Of a DNA stretch of 64,000 nucleotides, positions 1 to 8,672 are shown piece after piece (the stretch's first letter is position 1; each line of letters opens with the position of its first letter). Location of the stretch: assembly GCF_000359745.1 (NCBI RefSeq), contig NZ_AQHN01000067.1, positions 62,001 to 126,000 on the forward strand, read 5' to 3'. This DNA is from Rhizobium freirei PRF 81 (GTDB lineage Bacteria; Pseudomonadota; Alphaproteobacteria; Rhizobiales; Rhizobiaceae). Under the pieces are notes generated by a model. The model was given only the letters and a program-made list of their open reading frames with translations, made no database searches and was not told the origin of the DNA. Made by a program: the position numbers and the translations under genes.

Positions 1-1020
1 CCGGCGGCGCTGGTTTCGCATACGCGCAAGCGCTCCGACAAGGCTGAGATCGTCGGCATGATGTACGACGTCAAGCCGGACGTGCTGCTCGGCGGCGGTT
101 CGGCCTATTTCTTGGCCAAGAGCGTCCCCGGCTCGAAGCGCAAGGACGATAAGGACTATATCGCGCTCTTCAAGGATGCCGGCTACGCGGTTGCCACCGA
201 CAAGAACGAACTGGTGACGGCCGCCGGCTCCAACCAGGACAAGCTGCTCGGCCTCTTCCACACCGGCAACCTCGACGTCACGCTCGACCGCGAATTCCTG
301 AAGAAGGGCACAGTCGGCAAGTTCCCGAACCAGCCGGGTCTGGTCGACATGACCAAGGTGGCGCTCGACAAGCTTTCCAAGAATCCGGAAGGCTTCTTCC
401 TGATGATCGAAGCCGCGTCCATCGACAAGATGAGCCATCCGCTGGATTGGGATCGCGCACTGTTCGATACGATCGAGTTCGACAAGGCCGTTGCCGTTGC
501 CCGTGAATTCCAGGCCAAGAACCCGGACACGCTGATCGTCGTCACCGGCGACCATACGCATGGCGTATCCATCATCGGCACGGTCGACGATAATAAGCCG
601 GGTACGGAAATGCGCGAGAAGGTCGGCACTTACGCTGCCGCCGGCTTCCCGAACTATGAAGATAAGGATGGTGACGGCTATCCGGACCGCGTCGACGTTT
701 CCCGTCGTCTGTTCCTTGCCGCCAATAACGGCCCGGATCACTACGAGACCTTCCGCCCGAAGCTCGACGGTCCTTTCGTTCCGGCAATCCAGAACGAGAA
801 GAAGGAATATGTTGCCAACGAGGCCTACAAGGACGTGCCCGGTGCCGTCTTCGTTCAGGGCAACCTTCCGAAGGATGAAGACAGCGGCGTTCATGCCGTG
901 GACGATATCGTGCTGCAGGCCGCCGGCCCGGGTGCGGAAGGCTTCCGTGGCTACATGGAGCAGAGCGACGTCTATCGAGTGCTGGCCGACACCTTCGCTC
1001 TCGGTTCCACGAAAATGTAA
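1..1020 (+). CDS. Alkaline phosphatase (PhoA family), 3' part
   Basis: The reading frame is open from base 1, so the true start lies outside the window; 339 residues are visible. The family is periplasmic or secreted and hydrolyses phosphomonoesters with two zinc ions and one magnesium ion. Visible landmarks are EAASIDKMSHPLDWD (the Asp-x3-His metal-ligand region), GDHTHG (the Asp-His zinc-ligand pair) and, near the end, GVHAVDDI followed by GPGAEGF, which matches the C-terminal zinc histidine and the usual closing segment. An Asp-rich DKDGDGYPD stretch resembles a calcium-binding loop. A strong hairpin follows the stop. The catalytic serine would be upstream of the window. The family call is secure; which paralog this is cannot be told. 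Confidence 0.9.
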   Translation, partial: PAALVSHTRKRSDKAEIVGMMYDVKPDVLLGGGSAYFLAKSVPGSKRKDDKDYIALFKDAGYAVATDKNELVTAAGSNQDKLLGLFHTGNLDVTLDREFLKKGTVGKFPNQPGLVDMTKVALDKLSKNPEGFFLMIEAASIDKMSHPLDWDRALFDTIEFDKAVAVAREFQAKNPDTLIVVTGDHTHGVSIIGTVDDNKPGTEMREKVGTYAAAGFPNYEDKDGDGYPDRVDVSRRLFLAANNGPDHYETFRPKLDGPFVPAIQNEKKEYVANEAYKDVPGAVFVQGNLPKDEDSGVHAVDDIVLQAAGPGAEGFRGYMEQSDVYRVLADTFALGSTKM

Positions 1021-1044
1021 GGTCCGCTGATAGCTCTGACTTTG

Positions 1045-1075
1045 GACAGGCGGCCGGGAAGCCGCCTGTCTTTCC
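1045..1075 (+). terminator. Intrinsic terminator after the phosphatase gene
   Basis: A perfect 10-bp stem (GACAGGCGGC / GCCGCCTGTC) with a 6-nt loop begins 24 bases after the stop codon and is followed by TTTCC. It separates the phosphatase transcript from the DUF3299/ABC operon that starts at 1096. Confidence 0.75.
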
Positions 1076-1095
1076 ATCTTTCATGGGGGGTTCTC

Positions 1096-1560
1096 ATGTC
1101 TCAGAGAAAGACGATTGTCGTCAGCCGGCGGACGCTGCTGACCGCCGCTGCCGCGCTGCCTCTGATGGCCTCTGCCATCGCAGCAAATGCCGCGGAAAAG
1201 CTGAGTTTCGGCGAACTCTATAAGAGCTTCGGCCCGCTCGGGCTCGAATTTTCCGACAAGGTGAAGCAGCTGAACGGCAAGGATGTGGCGATCAACGGCT
1301 TCATGGCACCGCCTTTGAAGGCGGAGGCCGCCTTCTTCGTGCTGACGGAAATTCCGATGTCGCTTTGCCCGTTCTGCTCTTCCGATGCCGACTGGCCTGA
1401 CAATATCGTGGTCGTCTATCTCTCTTCCAAGCAGACGTTCGTGCAATTCAACGCGCCGATCATGGCGCGGGGCGTGCTGGAATTCGGCTCCTGGACCGAT
1501 CCCGAAACCGGCTTCATCAGCCAATTGCGTCTCAAGGACGCCTCCTTCAAGACCGTCTGA
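1096..1560 (+). CDS. Tat-exported DUF3299-like protein
   Basis: A 154-residue protein. The ATG at 1096 was chosen because a GGGGGG ribosome-binding site lies at 1085-1090 and the protein then begins with a Tat-type signal (SRRTLLTAAAALPLMASA) cleaved after ANAA. The mature part has the DUF3299-like pattern of a 'GKDVAINGFMAPPL' strand, a Cys-Pro-Phe-Cys motif (SLCPFCSSDADWP) and a short beta-rich end. It is 5 nt upstream of an ABC ATPase gene and is probably co-transcribed with it. The CPFC pair could bind metal or be redox-active; both are inferences. Folding in the cytoplasm before export (Tat) would fit a cofactor-loaded protein. Function is unknown. Confidence 0.75.
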   Translation: MSQRKTIVVSRRTLLTAAAALPLMASAIAANAAEKLSFGELYKSFGPLGLEFSDKVKQLNGKDVAINGFMAPPLKAEAAFFVLTEIPMSLCPFCSSDADWPDNIVVVYLSSKQTFVQFNAPIMARGVLEFGSWTDPETGFISQLRLKDASFKTV

Positions 1561-1565
1561 ACGCT

Positions 1566-2252
1566 ATGCTCACTCTCGATGTTTCCGACCTGAAGATGCA
1601 TTTCCCGGGTCTGGCCGCGCCGGTCCTCACCATTGATCGGTTTCATCTGCCGGCAGGTGGCCGGCTCGCGATCACCGGTGCGTCCGGTTCGGGCAAAAGC
1701 ACGTTCGTCAATGCCATCACTGGGCTCGAAGACGTCACGGGCGGCACCGTGTCCTGGAGCGGCACGGAGATCACGCGCCTCTCCGCCGGCCGGCGGAGTG
1801 CCTTTCGCGCCCGCAATATTGGTCTCGTCATGCAGGACTTCCATCTGTTTCCCGGCCTGTCTGCCTTCCAGAATGTCGTGCTGCCGATCAAGTTGGCGCG
1901 GCGTCTCGCGAATGACGAGCGGGAACGTGCGCTCAAGCTGCTGTCCATGACCGGCATCGCCCGACCGCAGCAGAGGATCGAAACCTTGTCACGCGGCGAG
2001 ATGCAGCGCGTCGCCGTTGCGCGCGCTCTTCTGTCGCGCCCCGGGGTCATCGTCGCGGACGAGCCGACCGCAAGCCTAGATCGCCAAGCGGGCAACGATG
2101 TTGCGGAACTTCTGCTTCAGCTTTCCGCTGAGGAGGGGACGACGCTTATCGTCGTCACGCATGACGCCGCACTTGCCGAGCGTCTTGGCCGCCGCATCAA
2201 TCTGGCGAGCGGGCGCATTGAGGAAGACAGCCAAGAGGTTGCCGCGCAATGA
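1566..2252 (+). CDS. ABC transporter ATP-binding protein, LolD/MacB type
   Basis: A 228-residue nucleotide-binding subunit. It has Walker A GASGSGKST at residues 38-46, the signature LSRGEMQRVAVARAL (Arg instead of Gly in LSGGE), Walker B VIVADEPTASLD and the switch histidine in VVTHD. Size and sequence fit the LolD/MacB/FtsE branch, whose partners are FtsX-like permeases that work by mechanotransmission rather than by moving solutes through a channel. Its end overlaps the permease start at 2249 (ATGA), so the two are translationally coupled. Together with the exported protein at 1096 it forms a three-gene system of unknown substrate. Confidence 0.88.
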   Translation: MLTLDVSDLKMHFPGLAAPVLTIDRFHLPAGGRLAITGASGSGKSTFVNAITGLEDVTGGTVSWSGTEITRLSAGRRSAFRARNIGLVMQDFHLFPGLSAFQNVVLPIKLARRLANDERERALKLLSMTGIARPQQRIETLSRGEMQRVAVARALLSRPGVIVADEPTASLDRQAGNDVAELLLQLSAEEGTTLIVVTHDAALAERLGRRINLASGRIEEDSQEVAAQ

Positions 2253-3532
2253 TCACGTTCATCCTTGCCGATCTCAGGCGTTTCTGGAGCGGGGCATTGG
2301 CTGTCGTGGTGCTGATTGCCCTGTCGGTCGCCTTGAGCGTGACGGTCACGCTTCAGGAGCGGGCCGTTCGGCTCGGCAGTGCACGCGCTGCGGAGAAATT
2401 CGATCTGCTCGTGGGAGCCGCCGGCAGCGAGACGCAGCTGGCGCTTTCGGCCGTATTCCTGCAGCCGGCGCCGCTGCCGCTGATGGAAGGAGCCGTCCTT
2501 GGCCGGCTTGCCAACGATCCGCGTGTCGAACTGGCGGCCCCGGTCGGCTTCGGCGATTCCGCCTACGGACATCCGATCGTCGGCACAACGACGGGCCTGA
2601 TTTCATCGCTCTCGCCGTCGCTTTCGCAAGGGGCGATGTTCTCGCGTCTCGGCGAAGCGGTGGTTGGTTCTGATGTGGCCCTGTCGACGGGTGCGGAAAT
2701 CAAACCGATGCACGGTACGGCAGAGACGGGCGACGAGACCCATACGGCCATCGCCTACAAGATCACCGGCCGCATGGCGCCGACGGGCACCGCCTGGGAC
2801 CGAGCAATCCTTGTGCCGATCCGTGCTGTCTGGCAGTTGCACGGCATGCACGGCGAGGATCATCACGACCAAGATGGTGATGCGGCAGAGGCCCATGACG
2901 CAGGCCGTTCCGATCAAGATCGCCGCGAAGACCATGAACACGAGCATGGTCATCTCAATGCCGATGCGCCGCTGGACGAGCATTTCGACGCGCAAACGCC
3001 TGGCGTTCCGGCCGTGCTCGTCAAGCCGAAGACGATTGCCGATGCCTACCGTCTAAGGCAGGAATACCGAAGCGGCACGACGCTCGGCGTCTTTCCGGCT
3101 GAGGTGCTGACGAGGCTCTATGCAACGCTTGGCGATGCCCGCAGTCTCCTCCTGGCGATTGCGCTCGGAACGCAAGCGATCGTCATTGCCGCGATCGTCC
3201 TGGTGACGATCATGCATGTCGGGTCCAGGCGTCGGCAGATCGGCGCCTTGCGGGCGCTCGGCACGCCGGTCCGCTCGATCGTCGCGCTTGTCTGGGGCGA
3301 GCTCTTCATCCTGTTTGCCGCCGGCATCGCGCTCGGCATCGTCCTTGGCTATCTCGCAGCGCTGACGATATCGGCCCGGCTTGCCGCGTCGACGGCCGTG
3401 CGCCTGCCGGTCGGTTTTACCTTCGATGACCTATGGCTTATCGGAGGCTTTGCCGCCATCGCGGCGATCATCTCGATCGTGCCTGCATTCAGCGCCCTGC
3501 GCTCCAGTCCGGCTGCGGCGCTGCGCGCATGA
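2249..3532 (+). CDS. FtsX/MacB-type ABC permease with His-rich loop
   Basis: A 427-residue membrane protein with the FtsX plan: one membrane helix at about residues 10-33, a large periplasmic domain, and three C-terminal helices from about residue 300. The C-terminal segment SRRRQIGALRALGTP is typical of the family. Unusually, the periplasmic domain holds an insert at about residues 200-245 crowded with His, Asp and Glu (for example HGEDHHDQDGD and REDHEHEHGH). That is a metal-binding-type composition and suggests a zinc or other transition metal role. DUF3299 genes beside such ABC pairs are, as I recall, part of zinc-responsive loci in other proteobacteria. The metal link is an inference from composition. 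Confidence 0.82.
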   Translation: MITFILADLRRFWSGALAVVVLIALSVALSVTVTLQERAVRLGSARAAEKFDLLVGAAGSETQLALSAVFLQPAPLPLMEGAVLGRLANDPRVELAAPVGFGDSAYGHPIVGTTTGLISSLSPSLSQGAMFSRLGEAVVGSDVALSTGAEIKPMHGTAETGDETHTAIAYKITGRMAPTGTAWDRAILVPIRAVWQLHGMHGEDHHDQDGDAAEAHDAGRSDQDRREDHEHEHGHLNADAPLDEHFDAQTPGVPAVLVKPKTIADAYRLRQEYRSGTTLGVFPAEVLTRLYATLGDARSLLLAIALGTQAIVIAAIVLVTIMHVGSRRRQIGALRALGTPVRSIVALVWGELFILFAAGIALGIVLGYLAALTISARLAASTAVRLPVGFTFDDLWLIGGFAAIAAIISIVPAFSALRSSPAAALRA

Positions 3533-3603
3533 TAGCACGTTTGCGCCAGTTCTGACGGAGCCGGGCTCGCTCGACGAGAAGCGTCTGCGAGGTGAAGCTG
3601 ATT

Positions 3604-4671
3604 TCAATGCAGACGTTCACCATTCGCCGGATCGAACAGATGCGTCTTCATCGGATCGATCTTGAGCCGGATAGGCTGGCCCGGGGAGACTGAAGGACGG
3701 TCCCTGACCGCCGCAACGATCGATTGGGCGCCGGCCTGCAATTGCAGATGTGTGTCCGAGCCGGTCGGTTCGATGACGATCACTTTGGCATGCACGCCGC
3801 TGGTATCCACAGCGATATGCTCCGGCCGGATACCGAGCTGGACGGATCGGCCGAGATGGCGGCGGGCGCTTTCCGGCAGCGGCCAATGCAGGTCTTCCGC
3901 AGCCTGCAATTCCAAGGTCCCGTTTCGGTCGGCGATGAGGCCATCTATGAAGTTCATCGATGGCGATCCGATGAAGCCGGCGACGAAGCTGTTAGCCGGC
4001 GCATCGTAGATTTCGTGCGGTGAGCCGATCTGTTCGATATGGCCGCCGCGCATGACGACGATGCGGTCGGCCATTGTCATCGCTTCCATCTGGTCATGCG
4101 TCACATAGACCATGGTGGTGCCGAGCCGCTGGTGCAGCGTCTTGATTTCGGTGCGCATCTGCACGCGCAGTTTTGCATCCAGATTGGAAAGCGGCTCGTC
4201 GAAGAGGAAGACGGCGGGGTTGCGGACGATGGCGCGCCCCATCGCCACGCGCTGACGCTGCCCGCCCGACAATTGCCGGGGATAGCGATCAAGCAGGGCG
4301 GTAAGATCGAGGATCGCGGCGGCATCGTTGACCTTCTGCTCGATCTCCTGGCGGCTGCGGCGCGCAAGCTTCAGCGAAAAGGCCATGTTGTCGCGCACGG
4401 TCATATGCGGATAGAGCGCGTAGGACTGGAACACCATGGCGATATCGCGCTCATTGGGTTCGAGATCATTGACGATACGATCGCCGATTTCGATCTCGCC
4501 GTCGCTGATGCTTTCCAGCCCGGCGATCATGCGCAGCAAGGTGGATTTGCCGCAGCCCGAAGGTCCCACAAGCACGACGAATTCTCCGTCCTGTGCGGCG
4601 ACGGAGACGCCATGCAGCACTTCGAGTGCGCCGTAGCGTTTGATGGCGTTGCGAATGGTCAGTTTCGCCAT
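3604..4671 (-). CDS. ugpC: Sugar ABC transporter ATP-binding protein (UgpC/MsmK type)
   Basis: A 355-residue ATPase of the CUT1 carbohydrate importer family. The start at 4671 gives the standard MAKLTIRNAIKRYG opening; Walker A GPSGCGKST is at residues 37-45, the signature is LSGGQRQRVAMGRAI, Walker B is FLFDEPLSNLD and the switch is VTHDQ. A C-terminal regulatory TOBE-type domain follows (residues about 235-355). It is the last gene of the importer operon, 32 nt after the second permease. Such ATPases often serve more than one importer, so the symbol marks family resemblance rather than proven glycerol-3-phosphate transport. Confidence 0.88.
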   Translation of the reverse strand: MAKLTIRNAIKRYGALEVLHGVSVAAQDGEFVVLVGPSGCGKSTLLRMIAGLESISDGEIEIGDRIVNDLEPNERDIAMVFQSYALYPHMTVRDNMAFSLKLARRSRQEIEQKVNDAAAILDLTALLDRYPRQLSGGQRQRVAMGRAIVRNPAVFLFDEPLSNLDAKLRVQMRTEIKTLHQRLGTTMVYVTHDQMEAMTMADRIVVMRGGHIEQIGSPHEIYDAPANSFVAGFIGSPSMNFIDGLIADRNGTLELQAAEDLHWPLPESARRHLGRSVQLGIRPEHIAVDTSGVHAKVIVIEPTGSDTHLQLQAGAQSIVAAVRDRPSVSPGQPIRLKIDPMKTHLFDPANGERLH

Positions 4672-4703
4672 GGATCTCTCTCCCGAAATTGTCGGCCGGC
4701 GCT

Positions 4704-5558
4704 TTAGCGCCCGCCCATGCCCGCATTGAGGGCGATGCTGTTGTAGATGAGCTTTTGCAGGATGATCGCGAGGAAGATGCCTGGAAGCATGGACAGAGTG
4801 GCGCCGGCCATCAGGTAGTTCCACTGCGTGCCCTGCTGCGTCTGAAACAGGGTGAGCCCGACAGGCAGGGTGGCATTGTCGGCACCGGTCATGACGATCA
4901 GCGGCCAGAGGAAATTGTTCCATTGCCCGATGAATGTGAAGAGCGACAGAAGTCCGATCGCCGGCATCGACAGGGGCACGATGATGCTGACGAGGATTCG
5001 CAGGCGCGACGCACCGTCGATCCTTGCTGCTTCCTCCAGCTCCATCGGAATTGAGAGGAAGAACTGCCGCATCAGGAATGCGCCGAAGGTGCCGAAGGAG
5101 ACCGGCAGGATAACGCCCGGGAAGGTGTTGACGAGGCCGAGCTTGTTGACGATCAGAAACAGCGGAATGATGAGCATCAACGGCGGCACCATCAGCGTGC
5201 CGATATAGCCGAGCAGCAGCGTGTCGCGCCCCCTGAATTTCAGCCGTGCGAAGGCATAGCCTGAGAGGCAGGAGACGACGACGGTGATTGCGGTTACGCA
5301 GATGGCGATAACCGCGCTGTTCAGGAAGAAGCGGCCGAAGGGCAGCCGGGTCCAGGCTGCGGCAAAATTACCCCATTCGAAGACCTCGGGCAGGATATGC
5401 ACCGGTATCGCCGTTACCTCGGCATTCGAGCGTACTGCGTTCGAGACCATCCAGAAGAAGGGAAACAGAAATGCGAGTGCCACCAGTCCAAGTGCCGCGT
5501 GATTGACGATGTCGAATGCCAGCTTTCGGCGTGCTCTGCTTTGGGATCTAAGCGTCAT
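4704..5558 (-). CDS. Sugar ABC transporter permease (MalG type)
   Basis: A 284-residue inner-membrane permease with six predicted helices. The EAA loop, which contacts the ATPase, reads ELEEAARIDGASRLRILVSIIVPLS. The start overlaps the end of the preceding permease gene by 11 nt (5548-5558), so the two are coupled. It pairs with the MalF-type permease to form the membrane channel of a CUT1 sugar importer. The fucosidase and LacI genes upstream suggest a fucosylated sugar or another hexoside as substrate, but the sequence does not fix it. Confidence 0.88.
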   Translation of the reverse strand: MTLRSQSRARRKLAFDIVNHAALGLVALAFLFPFFWMVSNAVRSNAEVTAIPVHILPEVFEWGNFAAAWTRLPFGRFFLNSAVIAICVTAITVVVSCLSGYAFARLKFRGRDTLLLGYIGTLMVPPLMLIIPLFLIVNKLGLVNTFPGVILPVSFGTFGAFLMRQFFLSIPMELEEAARIDGASRLRILVSIIVPLSMPAIGLLSLFTFIGQWNNFLWPLIVMTGADNATLPVGLTLFQTQQGTQWNYLMAGATLSMLPGIFLAIILQKLIYNSIALNAGMGGR

Positions 5559-6477
5559 AGTGCACCCATTTGCGCTGGAACCAGAATTGCAGGGCCGTCA
5601 GCGCCATGATCAGCGCAAACATCACCCAAGCGATAGCGGAGGCATAGCCCATCTGGAAATTTTGAAAGCCGCGCTGGTAGATGGCATAGCCGAGCGTCGC
5701 GGTTGACGATCCCGGGCCGCCTTTCGTCATGACGAAAATCTGGTCGAAGACCTGCAGCGAGGTGATCGCCGTCATGACGGTGCCGAAGAACAGCGTCGGC
5801 GAAATCAGCGGCAGGCGAATTTTCCAGAAACGGTCCCAGGCCGTCGCGCCGTCGATCCGCGCCGCCTCGAGATAGGTTGCCGGCACCATGTCGAGGGCGG
5901 CGTTGAAGAGAACGGTATTGTAGCCAACGCCGGCCCAGATCGAGGTGAGGACAACAGCCTGCATGGCGAGCGCGCGATCGTTGAGAACGCCCGAAAACGG
6001 CAGCGACAGGGCAGCCATCAGGTTGTCGAACAGGCCGCCGCTGGTGAAGATCAGCATCCAGACCATGGCGACGGCAATCAGCGGGGTGAACGTCGGAAGA
6101 AAGAAGATCACGCGGAACCAGCGCTGCCCGATCTTCAGGCTCGAAATCCATGTCGCCAACCCGAGCGAGATGACGATATTGAGCACCAGATACTCGACCG
6201 TAAAGAAGAGGGTGTTGCGCAAGACCGTCCAGAATTGCGGGTCGGTCGTGAACAGGCGCAGATAGTTGGAGAAGCCGACGAAACGCGGCGTGCCGAGCAG
6301 CTGCCAATTGGTGAAGCTCAGCGCGATCGAAGCCAGGATCGGCAGGACGAGGAACAGGACGATGCCGATCAGACCCGGCAGCAGGAAGAACAAGGCCGTC
6401 CAACCCTCGCCCCTGAACCATTTGCGCGAGCGTGGCCTTGGTCTTGCGATCATGTCGGTGTGTTTGCCCAGCATCAT
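5548..6477 (-). CDS. Sugar ABC transporter permease (MalF type)
   Basis: A 309-residue permease. It has a cytoplasmic Arg-rich N-terminus, an early helix (LFFLLPGLIGIVLFLVLPIL) and the EAA loop YLEAARIDGATAWDRFWKIR. The first of two adjacent ATG codons (6477) has a GGAG ribosome-binding site 7 nt upstream. It lies 76 nt downstream of the binding-protein gene and is in the same operon. The role is as the first transmembrane subunit of the CUT1 importer. Confidence 0.88.
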   Translation of the reverse strand: MMLGKHTDMIARPRPRSRKWFRGEGWTALFFLLPGLIGIVLFLVLPILASIALSFTNWQLLGTPRFVGFSNYLRLFTTDPQFWTVLRNTLFFTVEYLVLNIVISLGLATWISSLKIGQRWFRVIFFLPTFTPLIAVAMVWMLIFTSGGLFDNLMAALSLPFSGVLNDRALAMQAVVLTSIWAGVGYNTVLFNAALDMVPATYLEAARIDGATAWDRFWKIRLPLISPTLFFGTVMTAITSLQVFDQIFVMTKGGPGSSTATLGYAIYQRGFQNFQMGYASAIAWVMFALIMALTALQFWFQRKWVHYDA

Positions 6478-6553
6478 GGGCCTCTCCTTTTCGGCAAGGG
6501 CACGGTGGTCGAGCCTATAGGCCCGACCACGACGTGCCGGCCAGGTGCCCGGA

Positions 6554-7768
6554 CTACGGAAGCTGGCTCTGAATGTCGCCGAGCACGCCTTCGGGCTTCG
6601 AGTCTCCGGTCAGCGCCAGCGGCACGTACTGCATCACCAGATTCTCGAACTGGTTCCATTTCTCGTTGATGCGGAACGGCGTGGTATGGGCGAACATATA
6701 TTGCAGCGTGTCGCGGGTGCCGCTGACGTTCTTCGCGGCTCCGTCATACCAGGCGGTCTGCTGCGCAAGTCGCGCCGGCAGCGCCCGCCCGGCCGAACCG
6801 AGGATTTCGGCGGCCTTCGGGCCTGTCAGCACCTGCAGCGCCTTGAAGGCGGCATCCTTGTGCTGGCTGGTGGCGGAAATACCCCAGCCCGAGCCGGCCG
6901 TGATGAAGCGCGACGGGCCACTTCCGCGCGGCAGCGGCGCGATGCCGATCTTGAAATTGGCATTGGCTTGCCCGGTAATCAACGACCACGGGCCGTCGAT
7001 ATACATGGCGACGTTGCCCGAGGCAAAGCGGCCGCTTGCGGCCGACGCATCGGCTGCAGATGCAAAGACCGGCGAGAGTTTGTCCTTGGCGGTGAGATTG
7101 GCATACTTGCCGAACGCGTCGACAAAGCCGGCGTTGGTGAGGTCGAATTCATTGTCGGCGTTGAAATAGTCGGCACCGAGCGCGACGGGGCCGGCGATGA
7201 AGTCGAAGGCCTGGGTGCCGTAACCATAGGTTCCGTCCTTGGTCAGGGCCTTGGCATCGGCCTTGAAATCATCGAACGTCCAGTCCTTGGCGGGTTCCTT
7301 CAAACCGGCTGCGGCGAACTTGTCGCGATTGTAGAAGATCATCCAAGGGCCGACGTCATACGGCAGGGCATAGAGTTTGCCGTCGCGGGAAAGGCCGGAC
7401 ATGATCGATGTCTCGAAGTCGGCAATCTTCACGTCGCTCTTCTTCACATAATCATCGAGCGGGGTCAGGAGCGAGTAGAAGTTCGGCACGCGCATCGACT
7501 GCATCGAGACGATATCAGCAATTTGTCCCGATGCGGCCAGCACGGGCAGCCGCGTCCAGTAATCCGTCCAGCCCGAAAGCTGCAGCTTGACCTTGATATC
7601 GGGATACTGCTGGGTGACGAGATCGGCCAGCTGCTGCCAGAGCTGCGCATCGTTGGGCTCTCCCCACATCTGCCAGGTCAGGGTCACGGGAGCATCCTGC
7701 GCTTGCGCGCCGATGCCAGGTAGAGAACTCGCCGCAAGGGCGGCGGCAAAGATCAATGAACGCTTCAT
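6554..7768 (-). CDS. Extracellular sugar-binding protein of ABC importer (family 1)
   Basis: A 404-residue periplasmic protein with a signal peptide ending at ...GIGAQAQD and a mature part starting APVTLTWQMWGEPND, typical of family 1 solute-binding proteins. The sequence GPWMIFYNRDKFAAAGL is a conserved part of this family. A strong GGAGGAGG ribosome-binding site precedes the ATG. It captures the sugar and delivers it to the two permeases downstream. Its position next to an alpha-L-fucosidase makes fucose, fucosides or a fucosylated plant or host glycan plausible ligands; that is inference from context. Confidence 0.88.
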   Translation of the reverse strand: MKRSLIFAAALAASSLPGIGAQAQDAPVTLTWQMWGEPNDAQLWQQLADLVTQQYPDIKVKLQLSGWTDYWTRLPVLAASGQIADIVSMQSMRVPNFYSLLTPLDDYVKKSDVKIADFETSIMSGLSRDGKLYALPYDVGPWMIFYNRDKFAAAGLKEPAKDWTFDDFKADAKALTKDGTYGYGTQAFDFIAGPVALGADYFNADNEFDLTNAGFVDAFGKYANLTAKDKLSPVFASAADASAASGRFASGNVAMYIDGPWSLITGQANANFKIGIAPLPRGSGPSRFITAGSGWGISATSQHKDAAFKALQVLTGPKAAEILGSAGRALPARLAQQTAWYDGAAKNVSGTRDTLQYMFAHTTPFRINEKWNQFENLVMQYVPLALTGDSKPEGVLGDIQSQLP

Positions 7769-7853
7769 GATGGTTCCTCCTCCTTAATGACTTTCGTTGC
7801 AGTGATGTTTATCACTATCCGGACGCTCCCCTCCGGCTTGGTTTGCGGCTTGT

Positions 7854-8639
7854 TCACGCCGCGATCATGGCCTCCAGGTCGGCGATCAGGCCGATCAGTT
7901 CGGTTCGCTGACGCCGCCATGTGTCCGGGCCTTGCACCGGCTCCAGAATGGCGGTCATCCGCTGGAGAAAGTCAGGCGGCAGCCGTTCGAGTTCGGCTGC
8001 CATGGGTAAATTCCAGCCATCGCCCGGAAAATAGACCCGGTTGAAGGCAAAGACGGTTTGCAGGATGGCGTTGGCAAGCTTGCCCGTCAGTCCGACGAGA
8101 AAGACGAGATCGCGGCGGACGACCTTGCTCTCATAGTGATAGTCCCTGGCCCAATAACGCAGGATATCCATGTATTGGTTGAGGACTGAGGCTCTGAGCG
8201 CTTCCGGATATTGCGCCAGCCGCTGCTTCCAGCCGGCCAGCAAACCCCGTGGATCGGCGATGATCTGCTGGCTGGCAAGATCCGTCGGCAGGTGATAGCC
8301 CCAGATCGTCCATTCGAAGCTCTTGGGCACGACGATGCCGGCAAGCCAGGAGTCCAGGTCGCGCTGGACGCCGGCATACCGCCGCATCCAGACGCCATCC
8401 ATGCGGATGCCTTCGGCCTGCCATCTCCGCAGCGCCGCATCGAAACGCTGCCACGCTGCTGTCTGCCGAACCTCCGGTCCACGGTAGGCATCGGCATAGA
8501 CGCGGAAATCGAAATCCGATTGCGCATCGGACCTGCCCTTGCCGCGCGATCCGGCAAGCGCGACGGCGCCATTGCCGTCTTCGGCCAGATCGGCGATCAA
8601 CGGGGTCATTGCGGCAATGAGTTCGGCTTCGCGGCTCAT
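7854..8639 (-). CDS. Nucleotidyltransferase-fold protein
   Basis: A 261-residue protein beginning with the polymerase-beta-like nucleotidyltransferase signature: AGSRGKGRSDAQSDFDF at about residues 29-45 (Gly-Ser, then Ser-Asp-x-Asp giving the metal-binding aspartates). The rest is helical and contains YWARDYHYESK, seen in proteins annotated as DUF4037 or aminoglycoside-nucleotidyltransferase-like. It sits between the fucosidase gene and the importer genes on the same strand, 33 nt after the fucosidase stop, so it is probably co-expressed. What it modifies is unknown. It may be a passenger in the sugar operon. No strong ribosome-binding site is seen directly upstream. Confidence 0.68.
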   Translation of the reverse strand: MSREAELIAAMTPLIADLAEDGNGAVALAGSRGKGRSDAQSDFDFRVYADAYRGPEVRQTAAWQRFDAALRRWQAEGIRMDGVWMRRYAGVQRDLDSWLAGIVVPKSFEWTIWGYHLPTDLASQQIIADPRGLLAGWKQRLAQYPEALRASVLNQYMDILRYWARDYHYESKVVRRDLVFLVGLTGKLANAILQTVFAFNRVYFPGDGWNLPMAAELERLPPDFLQRMTAILEPVQGPDTWRRQRTELIGLIADLEAMIAA

Positions 8640-8672
8640 GACGGCACCGGGCGGCTGGGCTTGGCTATCTCC

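Noticed and set aside
6545..7723. Plus-strand frame of about 390 codons
   Set aside because: It mirrors the sugar-binding protein gene on the other strand; the binding protein has a signal peptide, motifs and a strong ribosome-binding site.
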